18,325 nucleotides of DNA from JAAZFF01 sp964405775 (lineage in GTDB: Bacteria > Verrucomicrobiota > Kiritimatiellia > RFP12 > UBA3636), in the NCBI GenBank assembly GCA_964405775.1, contig CAYOPG010000044.1:1-18325 (forward strand), given 5' to 3'. Both the position numbers and the translations under genes were made by a program. The notes beneath the pieces were generated by a model, which was not told where the DNA came from, searched no databases, and was given only the letters and a program-made list of their open reading frames with translations. Positions within the stretch are counted from its first letter, which is position 1. Each line of letters opens with the position of its first letter. This document shows, piece by piece, positions 13,894 to 18,325 of this stretch.

Positions 13894-14466
13894 TTACTTC
13901 CGCCCAATTATGCGGTCGGCGTACTCGCCCGAGCGCGTATCTATGCGTATCCAGTCGCCCTCTTCCACGAAAATAGGCACCTGCAGCTCATAGCCGCCCT
14001 CGACCGTAGCAGGCTTCATAACCTTGCCGGCGGCAGTGTTCCCCTTTGCACCAGGCTCTGACTTCTCCACCTTGCGCTCGATGAAATTGGGCAATTCAAT
14101 GTCGATCGGCTGCCCGTCAAGATAGAGTATTTGACACTCAATGTCGTCAACGAGGAAAAACTTGCGTACGCCCAGCACTTCCGCTGAAACCGCAGCCTGC
14201 TCGTAGTTCTCGTCAAGGAAAATGTAGTTGTCTCCGTCAACATACGAGAACCGCATTGACTTAGTCTCCAGATCTGGTTTCTCGAAAGAGTCGTTTTCGC
14301 GGAAGTTCTTAACGAAAGTGTTGTTGGTTATGAGGTGTTTCAGGCGGCATGTGTATATCGACTGCCCTTTTCCGGGCTTTGTGAACTGGTATTCAGTAAT
14401 CGTATAGGGCTGCCCCTCGAACATTATTTTTAGACCTTTGCGAAGATCCGATGATGTGTAAGCCAT
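13894..14466 (-). CDS. efp: Translation elongation factor P
   Basis: Binds stalled ribosomes between the P and E sites and stimulates peptide bond formation at polyproline stretches. The 190-aa length and three-barrel layout are normal. The N-terminal KOW-like domain carries KPGKGQS at 30-36, where K33 corresponds to E. coli Lys34, the residue beta-lysylated by EpmA/EpmB in EpmA-type bacteria. Whether it is modified here is unknown, since neither enzyme is in the window. The C-terminus holds VPIFVEEGDWIRIDTRSGEYADR, the family signature. TAGGAGC lies 6 nt before the ATG. It is the first gene of an operon with the TIGR03790-like and LysM genes and has a near-consensus promoter 48 bp upstream of the start. 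Confidence 0.97.
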   Translation of the reverse strand: MAYTSSDLRKGLKIMFEGQPYTITEYQFTKPGKGQSIYTCRLKHLITNNTFVKNFRENDSFEKPDLETKSMRFSYVDGDNYIFLDENYEQAAVSAEVLGVRKFFLVDDIECQILYLDGQPIDIELPNFIERKVEKSEPGAKGNTAAGKVMKPATVEGGYELQVPIFVEEGDWIRIDTRSGEYADRIIGRK

Positions 14467-14520
14467 TGGTTGCTCCTAAAAACTTCTTTTATCTGTAATT
14501 GCGTTGTCAATAGGCCGACT

Positions 14521-14549
14521 ATTCTACAAAAACCTGCTTCTCGCGTCAA
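14521..14549 (-). promoter_or_regulatory. Sigma70 promoter of the efp operon
   Basis: On the minus strand TTGACG (14549-14544) and TAGAAT (14526-14521) are separated by exactly 17 bp. Each hexamer matches 5 of 6 consensus positions. Transcription would begin near 14514, giving a leader of about 48 nt before efp. This is the best promoter in the window. Confidence 0.75.
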
Positions 14550-14726
14550 TCCGCGATTCCTTTCCAGAAACGCGGCGCGACGGATGGTGGTGCAGCCAAT
14601 CTGCTCCCGGTTTGTCATGCCCATTAGAGCATACCTGCCTAAAGTCATAGCAACACGGATCACACCGTCGTTAAAAGTCTAACGCCTCTGCTCTGCGGGG
14701 ATTCAGTGCCGATTTAGAGCCGATTT

Positions 14727-15947
14727 TCAATCCAGAGGGGGTGTGGCTTGCCTGCGTATTGCTACGGCGGACTTTGAGAGCATTATGTCAACTTGCGCGG
14801 TAAGCGCACTTTCGATGGGGTTGGATGGGCAGATGTTGGCTTCGTATGCGCCCTGAGAGAGGATTTCGTCGGTGGTGAGGTAGCCGATGAAATCGTTTGT
14901 GAGCGAAACGAGTATGGTGGTGGTGAATGGGCTGCGTTCTGCAAATTTGCGGCGGTATTCGCTTACGGCCTCGCCGGGGAGGCCTATGATTATGCAATCG
15001 CCTGCGGCGATGCAGGCGGTGGAAGTGCGGATTGTTTCTCCCGGCCCTGGATGGGGAAAGTAGATTGCCAGGCGTCCGGAGACGTCCCAGGTGGTTTGAA
15101 TCTCCCACGGCTCGCTGAACGCACATGCGCCGCTGCCCAGGACGGGTGCGAGGGTGTTCAGCGCGCCTTCGATGGTGTCGGCGAGCTCGACGCCCATGCG
15201 CTGCACAATGTCGCGGTTGTCCTGTACGCAGTGGCGTGGGTCTATGTTGCCATGTCCGGAGACGGTGAACATGGCGGTGCGCACCAGTCCGCGGCTTTCG
15301 AGGGCGTCTTTCATGTAGCTGACGTAGTCGCCGGAGATGCCGAGGCTGCGGCTGCCGTAGCAGACGGGGTGGCACCCGAAGTTGACCAGTAGCGCGTCGA
15401 TGCCGCCGTCAGGTCTGCGGACAGCGAGGATGTCGAGGGTCGGGTCGAAGTATCCGCTGTGCGTGCCTTTCGGGTCGCTCCACACATTGGTCCATTTGCC
15501 ATCGGCGTCCTGCACGCGTCGGTTGCTGGCTAGGTGCGGCGCGGCGGCGTGACCGTGCAGGAGCTGGCCTTCGGCGCGGTTATGCCAGGCTGCGGCAGCG
15601 TTGTCGGCGAGTAGGCGCCGCAAATCAGCGAAGTAGGCGCTTTCGAGCGCGGACCGCTCGCACCAGAGGGCGTCGGTGACGTGGGGGCCGGAATGCGTAT
15701 GGGTTGCGGTCAGCATTATGGAGTCGGCCGACAGCCCCGTGCGCTCGGCCACGTCTGCACGTATGCAATCCGCGAGCGGGCGCGAGAATCCTCCTACATC
15801 AGCCGTCATGAGTATCCATCCGACGCCGCCAGCTTCGCAAGCGAGCGCCTCCGCGCGCAGCTGGTGCTCCAACCAGGTGGACTGGCGTGGTTCGTACCCC
15901 CAGAGGGTTGCGCCCACGGGCGGCACTTGCACCCGGGTTGTCGGCAT
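14727..15947 (-). CDS. Neutral/alkaline ceramidase-like hydrolase, 5' end lost at a breakpoint
   Basis: Resembles the neutral/alkaline non-lysosomal ceramidase family (Zn amidases acting on N-acyl lipids). Bacterial short forms of about 400-450 aa are common and mostly uncharacterised. Visible elements are PPVGATLWGY near the start (the usual N-terminus reads VDITPPVG...GY), the hallmark ATHTHSGPH, NFGCHPVCYG, GISGDYVSYM and SGHGNIDPR. The sequence upstream of the PPVG codons (about 15,925) is antisense to an aspartate-kinase fragment, so the natural first codons are missing. The ATG at 15947 would give a 406-aa protein MPTTRVQVPPVG..., nearly full length by luck; the frame is open to 16025. 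GAGG abuts that ATG, too close for a good ribosome site. No signal peptide remains. Treat it as a 5'-truncated gene of uncertain expression. Confidence 0.75.
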   Translation of the reverse strand: MPTTRVQVPPVGATLWGYEPRQSTWLEHQLRAEALACEAGGVGWILMTADVGGFSRPLADCIRADVAERTGLSADSIMLTATHTHSGPHVTDALWCERSALESAYFADLRRLLADNAAAAWHNRAEGQLLHGHAAAPHLASNRRVQDADGKWTNVWSDPKGTHSGYFDPTLDILAVRRPDGGIDALLVNFGCHPVCYGSRSLGISGDYVSYMKDALESRGLVRTAMFTVSGHGNIDPRHCVQDNRDIVQRMGVELADTIEGALNTLAPVLGSGACAFSEPWEIQTTWDVSGRLAIYFPHPGPGETIRTSTACIAAGDCIIIGLPGEAVSEYRRKFAERSPFTTTILVSLTNDFIGYLTTDEILSQGAYEANICPSNPIESALTAQVDIMLSKSAVAIRRQATPPLD

Positions 15948-16125
15948 CCTCTCACGCGCCGGAATCAATATCGAGATGATCAACCAAGGCTCGTCCGAGA
16001 TCAGCATGATGTTCGGCATCCGCAATTCGTCGTTGCACGACGCCGTGCGTGCACTCTATGCGGGCTTGTTCACCGAAGCCCCCGCCGCCGCCGCCTCGCT
16101 GGCTCAATCTGGGAGAACCGCATGA
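15931..16125 (+). pseudogene. Aspartate kinase, C-terminal ACT fragment only
   Basis: The last 64 codons read TRVVGILSRAGINIEMINQG then SSEISMMFGI...AVRALYAGLF. This is the C-terminal ACT domain of an aspartate kinase (lysC/ask), the enzyme that phosphorylates aspartate for lysine, threonine and methionine synthesis; the fragment is a regulatory piece without the kinase domain. Upstream of about 15,931 no frame continues as aspartate kinase, because the sequence is that of the ceramidase-like gene. The stop overlaps the cimA start as ATGA, and the natural neighbour relation (ask then cimA) is intact on this side. It therefore looks like the right side of a breakpoint, not an independent small ACT gene. 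Confidence 0.8.
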
Positions 16126-17714
16126 ACCGCCACGTCCAAATCTACGATAGCACACTCCGCGACGGCGCACAGGCCGTCGGCATCACCTTCTCGCCCGCCG
16201 GCAAAATTCGTTTTGCCCTGAGCCTTGATGAGCTCGGTGTCGACTTCATCGAAGGCGGTTACGCGGGGTCGAACGAGAAGGATATGCAGTTCTTCTCGGA
16301 CATCCGCCGCGAGCACTTGACGACGTCAAAAATCGTTGCCTTCGGCTCGACCCGCCGCGCCGATACGGACGTTGCGAAGGATACCTTTGTCGAGGCGCTG
16401 TTGCGCGCGGAGACGGAGCACTGCGCAATCTATGGCAAAACCTGGCGACTCCACGTCGCAGAAGTCCTGCGCACGACCGAGGAGGAGAATGGCCGGATGA
16501 TCGCCGAGACGATCGAGTACCTGCGTCAGCACGGTCGCCGCGTCGTCTTCGATGCGGAGCATTTCTTCGACGGCTACAAGGATTCGCCCGAATTTGCGAC
16601 GGCCATGTTGCGCCGTGCCGTTGAGGCTGGGGCGGCAACGATCGCACTCTGCGACACAAACGGCGGCACAATGCCGCACGAGGTCCACGCCATCGTCAGC
16701 AAAATCTGCGCCCTCTTCCCGACCGTTGATATCGGCATCCACACCCATAACGACGCCGGCCTCGGCGTTGCGAATGCGCTAGAGGCCGTCCGAGCCGGTG
16801 CCGTTCAGGTGCAGGGCTGCATGAACGGCTACGGCGAACGCTCGGGCAATGCGAACCTGACGACGATTATCCCCAACTTGGAACTGAAGATGGGCTGTTC
16901 CTGCATCGGGCCGGGGCAGCTCGTTAACCTGCGCGCACTGTCGCTCCACGTCGACGATCTCGTCAACCAGCGTCCCGACATCCGCGCCCCCTACGTCGGC
17001 GAAGCCTCGTTCAGCCACAAAGCCGGGGCGCACGTCGCCGGCGTGCAGAAGAATCCCGTCTCGTTCGAACACGTCCCGCCCGAGGCCGTCGGCAACGAAC
17101 GCCGCATCCTGCTCAGCGAACTCTCCGGCGCCTCGAACGTGCTCTACCGCGTCAAGCAGATGGGCGAGCAGTACGCCGATATCTCACGCGACGCCGTGAA
17201 GCAGATCCTCGACGAACTAAAGGCTCGCGAAGGCGAAGGCTATGCCTTCGAATCTGCCGACGGATCTTTCCAGATCCTCGTCCAGAAAGCGCTCAACCGC
17301 CACAAACCCTTCTTCGAACTTGAATCCTTCCGCGTCGTCGTTGAAAAGCGCGGCAGCGGCGAGCCGTGCATCAGCGAAGCCACCGTTAAGCTGCACGTCG
17401 GCGACGAGACCGAGCACACGGTCGGCGAAGGCTCGGGCCCTGTGGAAGCGCTCGATCACGCGATGCGCAAGGCTCTCGCCCGCTTCTACCCCGAAATCTC
17501 GGACGTCGTGCTAACGGATTTCCGTGTGCGCATCCTCGACCCGAACGAAGCCACTGCCGCCGTCACCCGCGTCCTAATCGAGTCATCGGACGGCTCCCGC
17601 CAGTGGGGCACCGTCGGCGTCTCGCCCAACATCATCGAAGCCTCCTGGCAAGCCCTCGTCGACTCCGTCGAATACAAGCTGTTCGCGGACGAGACAACGG
17701 CACCGGGCGAATAG
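16122..17714 (+). CDS. cimA: (R)-citramalate synthase
   Basis: Condenses pyruvate and acetyl-CoA to citramalate, the entry to the threonine-independent isoleucine route. The 530-aa length fits the Geobacter/CimA (TIGR00977) type. The N-terminal TIM barrel of the DRE-metallolyase/HMGL-like family shows YDSTLRDGAQ (8-17), with R13 and the metal-binding D14-type carboxylate region, the metal ligands H207 and H209 in IHTHNDAGLG, and NGYGERSGNANL (235-246). The C-terminal LeuA-type allosteric domain spans about 405-520 (SGEPCISEATVKLHVGDE...IEASWQALVDSVEYKL). Isopropylmalate and homocitrate synthases are the alternatives, but the HTHND context and length favour CimA. GGGAG lies ahead of the ATG, which overlaps the aspartate-kinase stop by 4 bp. 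The frame is open upstream to 15681, but that extension is not homologous. Confidence 0.93.
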   Translation: MNRHVQIYDSTLRDGAQAVGITFSPAGKIRFALSLDELGVDFIEGGYAGSNEKDMQFFSDIRREHLTTSKIVAFGSTRRADTDVAKDTFVEALLRAETEHCAIYGKTWRLHVAEVLRTTEEENGRMIAETIEYLRQHGRRVVFDAEHFFDGYKDSPEFATAMLRRAVEAGAATIALCDTNGGTMPHEVHAIVSKICALFPTVDIGIHTHNDAGLGVANALEAVRAGAVQVQGCMNGYGERSGNANLTTIIPNLELKMGCSCIGPGQLVNLRALSLHVDDLVNQRPDIRAPYVGEASFSHKAGAHVAGVQKNPVSFEHVPPEAVGNERRILLSELSGASNVLYRVKQMGEQYADISRDAVKQILDELKAREGEGYAFESADGSFQILVQKALNRHKPFFELESFRVVVEKRGSGEPCISEATVKLHVGDETEHTVGEGSGPVEALDHAMRKALARFYPEISDVVLTDFRVRILDPNEATAAVTRVLIESSDGSRQWGTVGVSPNIIEASWQALVDSVEYKLFADETTAPGE

Positions 17715-17720
17715 CGGGGC

Positions 17721-17760
17721 GCGAGTGCGCGAGTGCATGAGTGCGGGAGTGCATGAGTGC
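17721..17760. repeat. Octamer tandem repeat (NNGAGTGC)x5
   Basis: Five consecutive octamers GCGAGTGC, GCGAGTGC, ATGAGTGC, GGGAGTGC and ATGAGTGC begin 7 bp after the cimA stop, with a degenerate sixth (GTGAGTTG). This is a simple-sequence array in spacer DNA. I recall similar arrays in PVC-type genomes, from memory only. Confidence 0.8.
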
Positions 17761-17805
17761 GTGAGTTGGGGGCGATTCTGTCGCCTCCTGTCGATGCCAT
17801 CGGTC

Positions 17806-17828
17806 TGATCCGACCGATCCGACCGATC
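17806..17828. repeat. 9-mer tandem repeat (CGATCCGAC)
   Basis: TGATCCGAC, CGATCCGAC and CGATC run head to tail, 2.5 copies of a 9-mer that reads as alternating Asp-Arg-Ser or Ile-Gly-Arg codons in some frames. No supported gene covers it. Confidence 0.6.
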
Positions 17829-17900
17829 ACCCCGCAACAGGATGTCGAGTTCTGCCGCCAGCTCTGTCTCCCAGCGTATCCGCGGTGGAGGGCGGCACGT

Positions 17901-17979
17901 GCGGTCCATGACCGCCGCTCTGAATCCCTTGCCGCCGCCGTGACAGAATCCCCGGGAGGAAAATTTAAGACCTGTCCCT
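17901..17979. repeat. Hairpin plus possible dispersed intergenic element
   Basis: GCGGTC-CAT-GACCGC (17901-17915) is a 6-bp hairpin within GC-rich spacer. From about 17,955 a distinct AT-containing block GAGGAAAATTTAAGACCTGT ends in CCC. Both read like short dispersed intergenic elements rather than parts of genes, the second by recollection of similar blocks near IS200-type sequences (unchecked). Confidence 0.35.
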
Positions 17980-18002
17980 TGTTTTTCCGTCGCTTCCCGA
18001 AG

Positions 18003-18026
18003 GTCGAAAGTCGAGCGTCGAAAGTC
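18003..18026. repeat. 7-mer tandem repeat (GTCGAAA)
   Basis: GTCGAAA, GTCGAGC, GTCGAAA and GTC run head to tail (3.4 copies of a 7-mer), ending 6 bp before the stop end of the XRE gene. It is the third simple repeat, with a third period, in one 317-bp spacer. Confidence 0.65.
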
Positions 18027-18031
18027 CCAGA

Positions 18032-18298
18032 TTACCGATGTTTGGCGGGAGGCGTTTTCACCGGATCGGCTAGGACTTGCATGCCCCCTTGGAAGTCGCA
18101 ACCGATCGCCTGACAGAGTGCCACGTACTCGCAGACATCCAGTCTCCGCTCGCCGGTCTCGACCTTGCCAACCCACGAATGCGGAACCCCCAGCTTCGCC
18201 GCTACGTCGCGCATTGTCAGGCTACGGCTCTGCCGCTGTGCGCGTAGCCAGCCCAGCAAGCTCTGATACTCGACGGAGTGAATTGTTTTCACTAGCAT
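18032..18298 (-). CDS. Small XRE/Cro-CI-type helix-turn-helix protein
   Basis: An 88-aa cytosolic DNA-binding protein. Residues about 13-70 form the HTH_3 fold: LRAQRQSRSLTMRDVAAKLG is helices 1-2, VPHSWVGKVETGERRLD holds the recognition helix with the conserved S/E-x-x-E-x-G-x-R pattern, and YVALCQAIGCD is the closing helix. The tail KTPPAKHR is short and basic. It has no ligand domain, so it is either a compact repressor or an antitoxin-like regulator. No toxin partner is visible to its left, and its upstream neighbour is outside the window. ATG 18298 has no clear ribosome site. Confidence 0.8.
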   Translation of the reverse strand: MLVKTIHSVEYQSLLGWLRAQRQSRSLTMRDVAAKLGVPHSWVGKVETGERRLDVCEYVALCQAIGCDFQGGMQVLADPVKTPPAKHR

Positions 18299-18325
18299 CC
18301 CATAGTGGTCAGGAAACGGGCAAGC

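Noticed and set aside
13887..13907. TTG start for the TIGR03790-like protein inside efp
   Set aside because: ATG 13886, just after the efp stop, gives a clean signal peptide and has GGAAG upstream.
15681..16121. Upstream extension of cimA as one 677-aa protein
   Set aside because: The extension is out of frame with aspartate kinase and antisense to the ceramidase-like gene. CimA homology begins exactly at ATG 16122.

Overview
This is a bacterial chromosomal stretch of moderately high GC, dense with housekeeping and biosynthetic genes. The gene set is a B12-dependent (class II) ribonucleotide reductase, class II LysRS, EF-P, ArgH, Pol IV, an AI-2E-type permease, an M20D amidohydrolase, a neutral-ceramidase-like hydrolase and a citramalate synthase preceded by an aspartate-kinase 3' end. 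A TIGR03790-like exported protein, a LysM lipoprotein and intergenic runs of short 7-9 bp repeats also occur. Together these fit a free-living member of the PVC group or a neighbouring phylum (Kiritimatiellota/Lentisphaerae/Planctomycetes-like). That placement is inference, because the window holds no rRNA.

Layout. 1-371 is non-coding, with a run of very strong GC palindromes and then a promoter. 372-447 is tRNA-Phe(GAA), followed by a hairpin terminator. 448-1525 has no convincing gene. It holds an 11-bp tandem duplication, a remnant-like membrane ORF, a GCCACGG-type repeat cluster, a large inverted repeat, an extended -10 promoter, and two NrdR-like boxes over a second promoter. 1526-5390 (+) is nrdJ then lysS. 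5518-6258 (+) is a membrane-anchored HCX5R phosphatase. 6230-10235 (-) is argH, the AI-2E family permease and dinB, tightly spaced and probably one operon. 10419-11651 (+) is an M20D amidohydrolase divergent from argH. 11635-14466 (-) is an efp, TIGR03790-like protein, LysM lipoprotein operon behind a near-consensus sigma70 promoter. 14727-15947 (-) is the ceramidase-like gene. 15931-16125 (+) is only the last ~64 codons of an aspartate kinase, translationally coupled to cimA (16122-17714). 17715-18031 is repeat-rich spacer, and 18032-18298 (-) encodes a small XRE regulator.

What stands out. First, a sharp breakpoint near 15,915-15,931 joins the 5' end of the ceramidase-like gene to the interior of an aspartate-kinase gene. 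It is either a real rearrangement or an assembly/amplification chimera, so gene order across it should be treated with caution. Second, paired NrdR-like boxes, 32 bp centre to centre, overlap a promoter directly upstream of the class II reductase. Third, a translationally coupled exported TIGR03790-like protein and LysM lipoprotein form an uncharacterised envelope module behind efp. I see no CRISPR array, transposase, defence system or phage module, and no cobalamin riboswitch.
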